Positions 9,051-18,446 of a DNA stretch of 54,407 nt are shown here, in pieces. Position numbers and translations under genes: made by a program. Source of the stretch: an uncultured Ferrovum sp. (lineage in GTDB: Bacteria; Pseudomonadota; Gammaproteobacteria; Burkholderiales; Ferrovaceae); assembly GCA_903867885.1 (NCBI GenBank), contig CAIPTD010000066.1, forward strand, positions 1 through 54,407, given 5' to 3'. The notes beneath the pieces were generated by a model. It was not told the DNA's origin and ran no database searches. It saw only the letters and a program-made list of their open reading frames with translations. The stretch's first letter is position 1; each line of letters opens with the position of its first letter.

Positions 9051-10892
9051 ATGAGAATTTCTTCATCCACTATTTTTACCAATGCCGTTTCTGCAATGAA
9101 TGCGCAGGAAAATCTCATCGCTAAAGACCAGCAACAGATTTCGTCTGGAAAGAAGGTCAATACCCCACAAGATGATCCGTATGCTGCAGCGACGGCGGTC
9201 ACGTTAAATCAACAAATAGCGCGTATTGATGACTTCACAAATAACCGAAGTCTATTGATGGGTAATTTACGTCAGTTGGGTTCTAACTTAAGCTCGGTAA
9301 CATCCACTCTGCAGAGTGTTTCCACCAGTTTAGTGCAAGCCAATACGGGAACATTGAGCACTCAAGATAAAAAAACGATTGCATCTGATCTTCAAAGCAG
9401 TCTTGATACCTTAATCGCTTACGCTAACCTTCAGGACGGTAACGGAAATTATATTTTTGGCGGCTATCAGACTTCAACACAGCCCTACGAAAAAGGGAAC
9501 TTTGTATCAGTTGCCTCTTCGGGAAACAATCAGGGTAACAGTACCCTCACGCCCACTGTGGCAGCTTTAGATGCGCCTTTGTCCGGTTCGGCCACGATTA
9601 CCATTAATAATTACGCAGATGGCACCCCGCCCACATTTACATACAGCATTAGTGGTTTGCCAAATGCGGTTGATAACGTTAGCAATCAGCCCTCAAGCAG
9701 TTTTACTGATACCACTGTTCAACCCAATGTTACTGTTCCGACGATTGGGTTGACTTCAAATGGCAACTCCATTGGTTCACTCACTCTCGGCGGAACGCCA
9801 AGCAATGGAGATAGCTTTACCATCAGTCCTAAGCCCACCAATTATCAAGGGGATACAGGAGCAAGATCGGTAGAGGTGAATGACGGCCAAATTGTGGGCA
9901 CGACTTTGGTTGGCCCACAAGTATTTGGTTCTATACCCACGGGAAACGGTAGCTTTGAGACTGTAGCCCCTCCTACTAATACTGGGTCTGGCATCATTAG
10001 TTCTGGTTCGGTTACGAGCAGCTTAGCGCTTAAGGGGCATCAATACGCCCTGACATTTAGCGGTAGCTCAGGCCAAGTCAACAGTGGTAATCAAAATACA
10101 GGATCGGCTTCGTATGCGTCCGGGTCAGCAACGGGCACGCCCTCATCCAATGATCAGTTCAACATTGTGTTTTCGGTGTCTAACGGTCAGACGCAGTACA
10201 CCATTGCGAATCAAACTACCGGGCAGACACAAGATCCTCAGTCGTATACCTCTGGCACTCCCATTAGCTTGCCAAATGGTGCAGCCTTTACATTGAATGG
10301 TAGCCCCAATTCAGGTGATAGCTTTTTGTATCAACCTGGTCCGGCTAAAACCTATAGTGTTGTGGACTTAAGTTTATCAACCACTGATAATCCTCAAGGG
10401 ACTCCGGTTCCAGGTCACACTAATGTGTCTTTTTCATCAGGCAATGCCATTCAATTTGATGGAATGAGTTTTAATATTACGGGATCGCCTAATACAGGTG
10501 ATACGTTTGCTGTGAATCCATCTTCCAGCACGGATGTCTTTACTGTGATTCAGAATGCAATCAATGCGCTGAATTCATATGGCGGATCTTCGCCTGCAAA
10601 TTCTTCAAAGCTCTCTAACGCTCTTTCAGCTGCGCAGCTGGGGATTACGGGTGCGATTAATCAGGTGGATGTGGGTCAGGCTGTTGTGGGCGGGCGGCAG
10701 AATGAAATCAGCTCCTTAGATAGTTCTACCGCACTGAATAAAATTGATCTGCAGCAAGAATTAGCCAGTCTAACCAGCACCGACATGGCTTCGGTGATCA
10801 GTGATCTGTCACAAGCGACGGTAGCGCTTACCGCATCACAAAAAGCATTTGTGCAGGTGCAGGGGCTCAATCTCTTTAGTTATATTCAGTAA
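9051..10892 (+). CDS. flgL: Hook-associated protein 3 FlgL, enlarged
   Basis: FlgL is the second hook-filament junction protein. The N-terminus (MRISSSTIFTNAVSAMNAQE, then QQQISSGKKVNTPQDDPYAA) and the C-terminal helix (LQQELASLTSTDMASVISDLSQA) are clear FlgL/flagellin domains. At 613 residues it is about 1.5 to 2 times the usual 300-420. The extra length lies in the middle, where a G-x-P-x-x-G-D-[ST]-F motif that normally occurs once appears three times (near 9790-9820, 10300-10325, 10480-10510). It ends the flg operon one base from the stop codon of convergent fliR. Confidence 0.93.
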   Translation: MRISSSTIFTNAVSAMNAQENLIAKDQQQISSGKKVNTPQDDPYAAATAVTLNQQIARIDDFTNNRSLLMGNLRQLGSNLSSVTSTLQSVSTSLVQANTGTLSTQDKKTIASDLQSSLDTLIAYANLQDGNGNYIFGGYQTSTQPYEKGNFVSVASSGNNQGNSTLTPTVAALDAPLSGSATITINNYADGTPPTFTYSISGLPNAVDNVSNQPSSSFTDTTVQPNVTVPTIGLTSNGNSIGSLTLGGTPSNGDSFTISPKPTNYQGDTGARSVEVNDGQIVGTTLVGPQVFGSIPTGNGSFETVAPPTNTGSGIISSGSVTSSLALKGHQYALTFSGSSGQVNSGNQNTGSASYASGSATGTPSSNDQFNIVFSVSNGQTQYTIANQTTGQTQDPQSYTSGTPISLPNGAAFTLNGSPNSGDSFLYQPGPAKTYSVVDLSLSTTDNPQGTPVPGHTNVSFSSGNAIQFDGMSFNITGSPNTGDTFAVNPSSSTDVFTVIQNAINALNSYGGSSPANSSKLSNALSAAQLGITGAINQVDVGQAVVGGRQNEISSLDSSTALNKIDLQQELASLTSTDMASVISDLSQATVALTASQKAFVQVQGLNLFSYIQ

Positions 10893-10893
10893 C

Positions 10894-11673
10894 TTAAAGC
10901 GCGCCAGCTGCGCGCATGATGCCGTCTAGCGATACTTCCCAAAGTTTGTCGAAGGCCCTGAGCCACCCTGGAAGTCCTATGAATGCCAAAAACAGTCCGG
11001 CTGCTAGCGTAATAGGAAAACCGATCGAGAATAGATTCAATTGGGGCGCCGCTTTTGAAAGCATTCCCAATGAGAGATTCACAATGATCAGCGTGATGGT
11101 AATGGGCAACGCCATGACCAAGCCATGCATGCAGAGCACGCCGCCATAGGCTGTCAGCATTTTGAGCCCACCTGCTTTAAATCCCAATTCAGCGATTGGC
11201 AATGTTTTAAATGTTTGAGCCAATGCGCCAAACATCGCGAGGTGTCCGTCAATGGCAAAAAACACCAGCCCCGACAAGGCCACCATTAAGGCACTGAATG
11301 AAGTAGTAGAAGATTCGCTATTGGGGTCATACAAAGTAGCAAAACCTAAACCCATTTGAGTGCCTACTAATTCTCCGGCTAAGCTCACAGCCGCGAAAAG
11401 TGTTTGCATCAGTATTCCCAAAGAAACACCGATCAAGATTTCTCGCACTAATACGCCTATGCCCTCCCAAGAGCCCACCGCTACTGAAGGGAGGGGCCCA
11501 ATGGTGGGCGCAATCGCAAGGGTAATGACCGTTCCGAGTAATATGCGGGCAGGGACGGGAATTCCTGTTTCGGAGATAAAAGGGGCAGACATGATGAGCC
11601 CTAGAATACGAGCTAGGGGCCAGATGAGTGAAGCCAGCCATAGTTGAAGCTGCGCATCGGTAAAGTTGATCAT
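10894..11673 (-). CDS. fliR: Flagellar export gate protein FliR
   Basis: FliR is an inner-membrane component of the flagellar type III export gate, in the FliP-FliQ-FliR pore complex. The 259-residue protein is highly hydrophobic with about six membrane segments. It has the typical FliR start (FTDAQLQLWLASLIWPLARILGL), the SLAGELVGTQMGLGFATLYDP block and the C-terminal GLPGWLRAFDKL-type segment. It is the last gene of the - strand fliF-to-fliR operon. Its stop is separated by one base from that of flgL. Confidence 0.96.
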   Translation of the reverse strand: MINFTDAQLQLWLASLIWPLARILGLIMSAPFISETGIPVPARILLGTVITLAIAPTIGPLPSVAVGSWEGIGVLVREILIGVSLGILMQTLFAAVSLAGELVGTQMGLGFATLYDPNSESSTTSFSALMVALSGLVFFAIDGHLAMFGALAQTFKTLPIAELGFKAGGLKMLTAYGGVLCMHGLVMALPITITLIIVNLSLGMLSKAAPQLNLFSIGFPITLAAGLFLAFIGLPGWLRAFDKLWEVSLDGIMRAAGAL

Positions 11674-11692
11674 GGCGCGTTGAGCTTTGTGA

Positions 11693-11962
11693 TCAGTTCA
11701 CCATGGTGGGCAGGCTGATAAACAGTTGCCGTGTGTAGTCGGTGAGTTGGGCCAGCATCCATGAACCTGCTAGGGCAAGCGTTAAAAAAACGGCTACGAG
11801 TTTTGGGATAAAGGACAAGGTGCTTTCATTAATCTGAGTGGCCGCCTGAAAAATACTTACTAATAACCCCACACCTAATGCAACCAATAGCATGGGGGCA
11901 GAGATCAATAAAGTCACTTGAAGGGCTTCTCGGCCCATTGTCAGAACGCTTTCAGGGGTCAT
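11693..11962 (-). CDS. fliQ: Flagellar export gate protein FliQ
   Basis: FliQ is a small two-helix membrane protein of the export gate. The protein from the ATG at 11962 is 89 residues, the family norm, starting MTPESVLTMGREALQVTLL. It has two transmembrane helices and the conserved FQAATQINESTLSFIPKL loop. The frame extends upstream, but the ATG at 11962 is preceded by AAAGGAGAG at good spacing and matches the conserved start, so it was chosen. It lies between fliP and fliR. Confidence 0.95.
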   Translation of the reverse strand: MTPESVLTMGREALQVTLLISAPMLLVALGVGLLVSIFQAATQINESTLSFIPKLVAVFLTLALAGSWMLAQLTDYTRQLFISLPTMVN

Positions 11963-11978
11963 TAAAAGTGCTCTCCTT

Positions 11979-12758
11979 TTAGGTGGCGAAACTTGCAGCG
12001 AGTGAGCCAATGAGCAATTGCCAGCCATCCACCAATACAAAAAGCATGAGTTTTAATGGCATCGAAATAATACTGGGTGAAACCATCATCATTCCCATGC
12101 TCATCAAAACGCTGGCAGTGACAAGATCGATAATTAAAAAAGGAATAAAGATGGCAAAACCGATTTGAAAAGCTGTCTTCAATTCACTGGTTACAAAGGC
12201 CGGAACGAGAAGTCGCATACTCACGGAGTCTGCGTCAACGGGGGCTGGGTCGTGCGAAATTTTTACGAATAAAGCCAGGTCCGCTTGTCGGGTTTGTTTC
12301 AACATGAATGCTTTCAGTGGAACACTGCCCTTGGCGATGGCTTCATCAAATCCTATTTTGTTTTGGGTAAAGGGTTGCCATGCATCCGCATAGACTTTAT
12401 CAAAAGTAGGGCCCATGACAAACATGGTTAAGAATAGTGATAAACCAATAATGACTTGGTTTGGGGGGGAGGTTTGCAGACCTAAGGCATGACGAAGCAG
12501 AGAGAGAACAATGACGATGCGGGTGAAGGCTGTGGTCATCAATAGGAGTGCGGGAAGAAATGAGAGCGCACCGAAAAACAGCAGCGCTTGAACACTCAAG
12601 CTATAGGTTTGCGCTCCACCAGGCCCGGGTGAGGCAGTCAATGCGGGAAGAAGCGCCGAACTTTCCGCCTGACATTGCCCATAGAGGAATAAGGGCAATA
12701 AAAATAAAACACCGCACAGCCATTTGGCGTTCAAAAGTGTAATTAAACGGGCTCGCAT
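11979..12758 (-). CDS. fliP: Flagellar export gate protein FliP
   Basis: FliP forms the core of the export pore in the inner membrane. The 259-residue protein begins with a cleavable signal-like segment (about residues 1-31, ending CQAES). Four membrane helices are visible. Conserved blocks include [38 protein letters not shown] in pieces, [16 protein letters not shown], and the C-terminal [23 protein letters not shown]. Gene order fliO-fliP-fliQ-fliR is canonical. Confidence 0.97.
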   Translation of the reverse strand: MRARLITLLNAKWLCGVLFLLPLFLYGQCQAESSALLPALTASPGPGGAQTYSLSVQALLFFGALSFLPALLLMTTAFTRIVIVLSLLRHALGLQTSPPNQVIIGLSLFLTMFVMGPTFDKVYADAWQPFTQNKIGFDEAIAKGSVPLKAFMLKQTRQADLALFVKISHDPAPVDADSVSMRLLVPAFVTSELKTAFQIGFAIFIPFLIIDLVTASVLMSMGMMMVSPSIISMPLKLMLFVLVDGWQLLIGSLAASFAT

Positions 12759-12762
12759 CTTT

Positions 12763-13107
12763 TTAAAATCTTTTTCTGGGCTTAGGCTTTGCCGAGAAAG
12801 CAGACAACCATTGTGAGAAGCTGGATTTTTGTGGCGGGTGATTGTTTTCGCTCATACTGATTTGGCGGGGAAGCGTATGCAAAGTATTGACTTGGCCATT
12901 GGCTACGCCCACTACTAGCCAAGTATCGGCAATTTCAAGCACCACCACACGCTCTCTTGCACCAAGGCGCACGCCACTTACGATCTTGAGCGGATTTTTT
13001 TTGATAGCAGGTAAACCATTCACCCGACGAAAAATCCAGGCGCCAACGAACATCAAGGCCACAACAAGAACAAGACTGCCAAAAGCCTGCAGTAGTGCAG
13101 AACTCAT
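12763..13107 (-). CDS. fliO: Flagellar biosynthesis protein FliO
   Basis: FliO is a small membrane protein that helps assemble the FliP ring. The 114-residue protein has one N-terminal transmembrane helix (about residues 9-28). A cytoplasmic domain follows with the FliO-typical segment [22 protein letters not shown] and [15 protein letters not shown]. The C-terminus is strongly basic. Its start overlaps the fliN stop by four bases and its stop is 4 bases from fliP. FliO diverges fast, so position and the [10 protein letters not shown] motif carry the call. Confidence 0.92.
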   Translation of the reverse strand: MSSALLQAFGSLVLVVALMFVGAWIFRRVNGLPAIKKNPLKIVSGVRLGARERVVVLEIADTWLVVGVANGQVNTLHTLPRQISMSENNHPPQKSSFSQWLSAFSAKPKPRKRF

Positions 13108-13511
13108 CGATTCAGTTTCCGTATGCGCTCGCTCGGGGTAACAACATCCGTAATGCGAATACCAAAACGGTCGTTCACAACGACCACTTCACCCTTAGCG
13201 ATGAGGCAGTTATTCACATAGACATCCATGGGTTCACCCGCGATGCCATCTAGTTCAACCACCGAGCCTGGGGCAAGCTCAAGCAGACCTTTGATAGGAA
13301 GTTTAGTCCTTCCTAATTCCACTGTGATCTGGACTGGGATATCGAGAATCATATCGATATCTCGGTTGGAACTTGGAGGTAGATCACCAGCTAGTGGTTT
13401 AAAGATGTCGGCCTTCGTTGCTTCGGCTTCGGAAGAAGCAAAGGACTCTTGTTCAGCAAGCGCTGCAGCCCATTCGTCAATTTCTCCGCTCGCTATTTCG
13501 TTATCAGCCAT
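13104..13511 (-). CDS. fliN: Flagellar motor switch protein FliN
   Basis: FliN forms the lower C-ring with FliM and also docks FliH during export. The conserved SpoA domain occupies roughly the C-terminal 80 residues (ILDIPVQITVELGRTKLPIKGLLEL, quoted here as one conserved block start, then GEVVVVNDRFGIRITDVV). An acidic, Ala/Glu-rich N-terminal extension precedes it. An ATG two codons earlier (13517) overlaps the fliM stop, but the AGGAG box lies only two bases from it and eight from the ATG at 13511, so the latter is preferred. Confidence 0.95.
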   Translation of the reverse strand: MADNEIASGEIDEWAAALAEQESFASSEAEATKADIFKPLAGDLPPSSNRDIDMILDIPVQITVELGRTKLPIKGLLELAPGSVVELDGIAGEPMDVYVNNCLIAKGEVVVVNDRFGIRITDVVTPSERIRKLNR

Positions 13512-13513
13512 AG

Positions 13514-14515
13514 TCATTGCTCCTGTGAATCAATAAGGCTATTGTTGCGTATGAGCTTATTCACCTTAAGTGAATAGCGGTTTCGATGCGTTCCATAGCT
13601 CGCTTCCAGCACAGGCATTCCGTCTACAGTGGCCTGAATATTCGGGTTAATTTCGATGGGTATGATATCTCCAGATTCAAAACCGATCAGTTCTTCTACC
13701 GTAATTGTCTTGGTAGCCAAGGGGGCGACAAGCTCAACCGCACTAGATTCTAGCTGCTTACGCAAGGTCCTGTGCCAACGGGCATCTGTTTCCATGGTTT
13801 CGCCGTGCAAAGACGACATGAGTTGATCACGAACAGGTTCAATCATGGTATAGGGCATACAAATATGCACTGCACCGCTTGCAGAACCCATTTCGATTTG
13901 GAAACTTGTACTCACTACCACTTCTGTGGGGGTGGCAATATTAGCGAATTGTGGGTTAATTTCACTTCTTACCAAATCAAAACTCAATTTTTTAAGGGTT
14001 TTCCAAGAGTTTCCATAATCCTTCCATACTAGTTCAAGCATCCGATGGATGATTTTGAGTTCGGTTACGGTGAACTCTCTTCCTTCGATACGTGTGTGAA
14101 AGCGACCGTCGCCACCAAATAAGCTATCCACAGTCAGAAAAATCAGACTGGGATCAAAAATAATAAGGCAGCTACCATGCAACGGTTTAGCCGTACAAAT
14201 ATTAATGTTGGTGGGGACCACCAGATTTCTTAAGAACTCAGCATACTTTTGAACCTTAATGGCTCCCGTTGAGACCTCATGACCACGACGCGTGAATCCA
14301 TACAGTGACATTCTAAATGCGCGCGCAAAACGTTCATTGATGATCTCAAGCGCAGGCATTCGCCCACGCACAATGCGTTCTTGCTTGGCTAGGTTATAAG
14401 GTTGAATACCGATCTGAATATCAGTCGCAGCATCTGGTATATCCTCATCGCCAGTCACGCCTTTTAGTAGCGCATCAACTTCATCTTGCGAAAGGATTTC
14501 GTCACTCATTGTCAC
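13514..14515 (-). CDS. fliM: Flagellar motor switch protein FliM
   Basis: FliM is the middle C-ring protein that binds phosphorylated CheY and switches rotor direction. The N-terminal LSQDEVDALLKGV is the CheY-binding motif. A CheC-like middle domain and a C-terminal SpoA domain follow (LVAPLATKTITVEELIGFESGDIIPI region). Length 333 residues, normal. The frame opens at a GTG (14515), 8 bases after AGGAG. An ATG at 14509 matches the usual MSDEILSQ start but is 14 bases from that box, so the start is uncertain by two codons. Confidence 0.96.
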   Translation of the reverse strand: MTMSDEILSQDEVDALLKGVTGDEDIPDAATDIQIGIQPYNLAKQERIVRGRMPALEIINERFARAFRMSLYGFTRRGHEVSTGAIKVQKYAEFLRNLVVPTNINICTAKPLHGSCLIIFDPSLIFLTVDSLFGGDGRFHTRIEGREFTVTELKIIHRMLELVWKDYGNSWKTLKKLSFDLVRSEINPQFANIATPTEVVVSTSFQIEMGSASGAVHICMPYTMIEPVRDQLMSSLHGETMETDARWHRTLRKQLESSAVELVAPLATKTITVEELIGFESGDIIPIEINPNIQATVDGMPVLEASYGTHRNRYSLKVNKLIRNNSLIDSQEQ

Positions 14516-14535
14516 GGCGCTATCTCCTGTAACTT

Positions 14536-15123
14536 TTACTGAATGATGAAAGCAGTAAAAAATATTTTGCTGATTTCTGGCAGTTCAACATCGTCTTGAT
14601 CTGCGGCTTCGGCAATTTTATCAATGAGCGTATCAGCCAGTTTTTGTTTTCCTTCTGTACTACGCAGTTCAGCAGACTTCAAACTAGATAATAATTTTAA
14701 TGTTTGATCTCTGATCATAGCCATATGCTTTTTCATTTCCTCGGCAGCTACTTCGCCGGGTACTTGAAGTGTCATGCTTACCTGAAGGAAATGCTCCTGC
14801 TCGGTATCTGCCAGATTTACTGTGAAAGGGTCAAGAACAAGAAATGCTGGCGGCTCTTCTTTTTCGCCTTTTTTCTTTTTCTTTTTCTTTTTCTTTTTTC
14901 CGTCAGGTGAGTCAGCGTCTTCTTTACTGCCGGCATGACGCACTTTTGCGCCTTCTTCATCCCCACCCTCATCAGCCGCTTTTGCGGCCGGTTGAATGAC
15001 TAAAAAGTAATAGGCAGCGCCTGCTGCCATGGACAGCACAAGAACTGCCGCAACAATGATGAGCAGTAATTTACCTTTCTTTTTGGGTGCATCTCCCGCC
15101 TCGGCGGCTTTTTCTTCAGCCAT
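14536..15123 (-). CDS. fliL: Flagellar basal-body associated protein FliL with poly-lysine linker
   Basis: FliL is a single-pass inner-membrane protein near the stator that supports motor torque. There is a short cytoplasmic N-terminus, a membrane helix at about residues 17-39, an acidic linker, then the conserved periplasmic domain (FLVLDPFTVNLADTEQEHFLQVSMTL, cited as start FLVLDPFTVNL) to the usual ISKIFFTAFIIQ end. The linker holds ten consecutive lysines encoded by a pure A/G tract on the coding strand (14869-14899). The run is unusual for FliL and sits in the periplasmic part. GAGGTAA precedes the ATG. Confidence 0.93.
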   Translation of the reverse strand: MAEEKAAEAGDAPKKKGKLLLIIVAAVLVLSMAAGAAYYFLVIQPAAKAADEGGDEEGAKVRHAGSKEDADSPDGKKKKKKKKKKGEKEEPPAFLVLDPFTVNLADTEQEHFLQVSMTLQVPGEVAAEEMKKHMAMIRDQTLKLLSSLKSAELRSTEGKQKLADTLIDKIAEAADQDDVELPEISKIFFTAFIIQ

Positions 15124-15229
15124 GACATTACCTCAATGTGAATGTATCCATTATTGCGTGTAAGTTTGACGCTTAATGTACTAATAAAGCGTAAACATAC
15201 CGCTCATATCAGGATTTTGAACTAGGTTT

Positions 15230-16558
15230 CTAAGCAAATGTATCCAAAAGGCCCGATTTAACGCGTGTCAGTGTGTTTGGGGAAATCAAGGAAGTGGAAT
15301 GGACGCTCTCTATGTTGGTATCTGATGAAGACCGAGAACTATTTCGCCCCGACGTCTGATCTTGGCCTTGTCCTGAGGACTGTGCCAAGTGGCCACTTAG
15401 ATCGGTTTGCACTTGCGTTTGACCTAATTGCAAGCCTGCCTGTGTAAACATATCACGCAATTGCGGTAGGCTTGCTTCAATGGCTTGTCGCACGGCTTCA
15501 TGAGGGGATACAAACACCGCAGAGGCTTGATCATGTTTTAAGTCTAGCGTGATTTGAATCGGTCCGAGGTGTTCAGGGTTTAGGGTTAATTGAGCCGAAC
15601 CCATCTGATTTTTTGCAATAAATAAGGCTTGTTGGCCTAGTGCAGCTGCCCATGGGCCTTCGCCTAACGCTGGGGCAATATTCAGGCTGGCGTTAGCATT
15701 GGCTGGTTTCATGGGCTGATTACCTTCTGCCGCACTTGTCCTGCCTTCATTTTGTAAGCCCTCTGTGAAAACTAAATCCTCTGATGGCATGGTATGAGCT
15801 GAGGATAAAGCATTGACACTTTTTAAACTGGAGCTTGCCCCAACGCTAGTGAGGCCGTCAGAGACTATGGATTGAGCACTCACAAGCTCAGAGTTTTGCA
15901 ACTGAGGGCTGAACGTTTGAGAAACAGCCCCGCTCATCAAATCACCCTCTGAGATTTCTGAAGGATTGCTGGATAAGCCCTTAGCCAGGCCATCTGAGGA
16001 TTGCCCTGATAAGAAGACTTGTTGAGCAAGACTCAATCCTTTTGCTTCGCCATCAATGCCAGTTTTCATCGAATCATTATTCAAGGTACTCACTTGGCTC
16101 TGGTCAGTTTGAGCCGCATTCGCTTGGAGTACTTGAGCGTTTGCTAATGCTGAATCGGTGTTAGCTGTTGTGGCCGAGGGTGTCTTGTTTTCATTGGATT
16201 GAGCTTGAGATTTTGTTTCGTTCTTTTTCGTTTCATGGCTTTTTCTTGCCTGTTGGGCTTGATCAATGGTTGCCTGCTTATCTTGGTTGATAGATGCATC
16301 GAGCAAGTTAGATTGATTTAAACCACTATTAGAATGAACTAAAGCCTGATTGGATAGGGAGGACAAATTTGATTGTGTTGCATTCAATTGCCCCAAAGTT
16401 TGTGAATGGGTTAGGTTGGCCGTGCTACTGGCTAAGGCATCAGAAAATAAGTTGCCAAATACGCTATTTTCATGGTCGGCTTGGCTTGTTAGGTTGAGGT
16501 TGTTCTTAATATTTGTGGTGTGTGTCAAAGGTGAGGAAAGAGGGTTCATCATAATCAT
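15230..16558 (-). CDS. fliK: Flagellar hook-length control protein FliK
   Basis: FliK is the secreted ruler that sets hook length and switches export from hook to filament substrates by contacting FlhB. The N-terminal two thirds of the 442-residue protein is a low-complexity Ser/Gln/Asn/Ala region, as expected for a ruler. The C-terminal Flg_hook domain is clear (LTLNPEHLGPIQITLDLKHDQ, then VRQAIEASLPQLRDMFTQAGL). Alternative ATGs at 16552 and 16549 are better spaced from AAGG than the first. It follows fliJ, as usual. A second FliK-like gene is at 23356-24231. Confidence 0.92.
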   Translation of the reverse strand: MIMMNPLSSPLTHTTNIKNNLNLTSQADHENSVFGNLFSDALASSTANLTHSQTLGQLNATQSNLSSLSNQALVHSNSGLNQSNLLDASINQDKQATIDQAQQARKSHETKKNETKSQAQSNENKTPSATTANTDSALANAQVLQANAAQTDQSQVSTLNNDSMKTGIDGEAKGLSLAQQVFLSGQSSDGLAKGLSSNPSEISEGDLMSGAVSQTFSPQLQNSELVSAQSIVSDGLTSVGASSSLKSVNALSSAHTMPSEDLVFTEGLQNEGRTSAAEGNQPMKPANANASLNIAPALGEGPWAAALGQQALFIAKNQMGSAQLTLNPEHLGPIQITLDLKHDQASAVFVSPHEAVRQAIEASLPQLRDMFTQAGLQLGQTQVQTDLSGHLAQSSGQGQDQTSGRNSSRSSSDTNIESVHSTSLISPNTLTRVKSGLLDTFA

Positions 16559-16560
16559 CC

Positions 16561-17010
16561 TTAATAAACAGATTGTTTAACGAGGGTGGCACGTGCAGCA
16601 TAGGCGTCCATTTCACGTTGTTCTCGTCGTGTTTGGGCAAGTTCAGCAGTCTTCTTTCTGCGCTCTAATAAGACTTCAAAAGATTTTATTTTTCGATTTG
16701 CTTCTCGCCAGTGATCGCGTGCGGTTTCTAGTCCACGCTCGCTCATGAAAACAGCTCTTTTTTGCTGTTCAAGCGCATCTTGTAGTTTTGCTATGAAGCC
16801 CTGAAAATTCACGAGGTCAGAGACACGGATTCCATTTTCTGATCCTGCTTTTAAGCGATCATGATATTCCTGCAAATAACCCTGCAGCATGATTGATTTC
16901 TCATGTTCTTTGTCGCGTTGTTGAGTTGCGATGCCAAGTTCACGTGTGCGGGTTTCATACGTTTCTTTTGCTTGCTCTAGTAAAAACTCAATAGTGGCAT
17001 TGGGTTTCAT
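16561..17010 (-). CDS. fliJ: Flagellar export chaperone-like protein FliJ
   Basis: FliJ is the coiled-coil stalk of the FliI ATPase and escorts export substrates to the gate. The 149-residue protein is almost wholly helical and charged. It has the family pattern of an N-terminal [15 protein letters not shown] helix and a C-terminal basic helix ([21 protein letters not shown]). Its start overlaps the fliI stop by four bases, and fliK begins 2 bases after it. The call relies on size, coiled-coil character and position, which agree. Confidence 0.92.
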   Translation of the reverse strand: MKPNATIEFLLEQAKETYETRTRELGIATQQRDKEHEKSIMLQGYLQEYHDRLKAGSENGIRVSDLVNFQGFIAKLQDALEQQKRAVFMSERGLETARDHWREANRKIKSFEVLLERRKKTAELAQTRREQREMDAYAARATLVKQSVY

Positions 17011-18446
17011 GACAACACCTCTACCAAGCGTCGACGAGATTCAGTGTAGTTGGTTGATTCGCGAATGTTTTGCTGAAGATAGCCTTCTACTTGGGGAAAT
17101 AAGGCAATGGCGCGATCGAGTTGAGGATCCGAGCCTGGGCTATAAGCTCCAACACTGATTAAGTCTCGGGCGCGTGAATATCTTGAGTAGAGTTGTTTAA
17201 ATTCTCTTATTTTTGCAAATTCACTCTCTGAAACGAGTTGATTCATCGCGCGGCTGATCGAGGCTTCAACATCAATAGCAGGGTAGTGGCCTTGTTCTGC
17301 TAGACCACGTGATAACACGACGTGACCATCCAAAATAGCTCTGGCTGAGTCCGCAATCGGGTCTTGTTGATCGTCCCCTTCGGTGAGCACAGTATAAAAC
17401 GCAGTGATGGATCCACCGCCTTCTTTGCCGTTACCCGTTCTCTCAACTAATTGAGGAAGTTTGGCAAATACGGAAGGGGGGTATCCTTTGGTTGCGGGAG
17501 GTTCGCCAATGGCTAAGGCGATTTCGCGCTGGGCCATGGCATAGCGGGTGAGGGAGTCCATAATCAACAATACATTCTTGCCTTCATCGCGAAAATGCTC
17601 GGCGATAGAGGTGGCATAGGCGGCACCTTGCAATCTCATTAATGGTGGGCTATCAGCTGGAGCGGCAACGACAACTGAACGTGCGCGTCCATCTTCACCT
17701 AAGATTTCTTCTATAAACTCTTTAACCTCGCGCCCCCGTTCCCCGATTAAACCCACTACAATCACTTCCGCTTCGGTATATCGAGCCATCATGCCGAGCA
17801 GTACGCTTTTCCCTACACCGCTTCCAGCAAAGAGTCCCATGCGTTGACCTTTACCCACTGTCAGCATGCCGTTAATAGCGCGAATACCTACATCCAACAC
17901 TTGTTTAATCGGTGCACGGTCAAGGGGATTAATGGGGGTTGAATAGAGTGATCCCCATTCAGGTTCAATTAAAGGCCCGAGGCCATCAATAGGATTGCCT
18001 TGCGCATCCAAAACACGACCCAGCAAGCGTTCGCCCACAGGGAACTGGCGCGATCGATCAGAACGCTTACTACGCTTAGAATGCTTTCCGTTTAAGCTAG
18101 GAACCGAAAAAGAGGTTTGATCTGGAGTAACAACAGCGCCCGGAGTAAGCCCAAATACATCCTCATGTGGCATCAAGAAAAGTCTATGGTCTGAAAACCC
18201 AACCACTTCTGCTGCGACTGTTCGCTCATTACCTAATGATATGGTGCATGTGCTGCCAACGGGTAAGCGGGGTCCCACCGCTTCAAGAACCAGTCCTGCA
18301 ACGCGTGTGAGGCGTCCTGATACGGCTAATGGGTCCGTGAAGCTTAAGCTTTCCTCGCAATTCTGAAGATACGCACTCCATCGCTCCGAATATTTCTTGG
18401 GGTGCGTTGAGTTCAAGCTTGCTTGCAGAGGAGGCAATGAAATCAT
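17007..18446 (-). CDS. fliI: Flagellum-specific export ATPase FliI
   Basis: FliI is the F1-beta-like ATPase of the export apparatus. Walker A is AGSGVGKS at residues 207-214. Walker [22 protein letters not shown] follows (DSLTRYA is the diagnostic piece), with the [16 protein letters not shown] and [15 protein letters not shown] blocks. At 479 residues it is slightly longer than most, owing in part to a basic Lys/Arg/Ser patch at about residues 121-133 just before the conserved [10 protein letters not shown]. It has four-base overlaps with fliH upstream and fliJ downstream. Confidence 0.97.
   Translation of the reverse strand: MISLPPLQASLNSTHPKKYSERWSAYLQNCEESLSFTDPLAVSGRLTRVAGLVLEAVGPRLPVGSTCTISLGNERTVAAEVVGFSDHRLFLMPHEDVFGLTPGAVVTPDQTSFSVPSLNGKHSKRSKRSDRSRQFPVGERLLGRVLDAQGNPIDGLGPLIEPEWGSLYSTPINPLDRAPIKQVLDVGIRAINGMLTVGKGQRMGLFAGSGVGKSVLLGMMARYTEAEVIVVGLIGERGREVKEFIEEILGEDGRARSVVVAAPADSPPLMRLQGAAYATSIAEHFRDEGKNVLLIMDSLTRYAMAQREIALAIGEPPATKGYPPSVFAKLPQLVERTGNGKEGGGSITAFYTVLTEGDDQQDPIADSARAILDGHVVLSRGLAEQGHYPAIDVEASISRAMNQLVSESEFAKIREFKQLYSRYSRARDLISVGAYSPGSDPQLDRAIALFPQVEGYLQQNIRESTNYTESRRRLVEVLS

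Noticed and set aside
15169-15192. ACGCTT-N12-AAGCGT inverted repeat between fliK and fliL
   Set aside because: Short 6-bp stem with a 12-base loop and no T tract; too weak for a terminator or riboswitch call.
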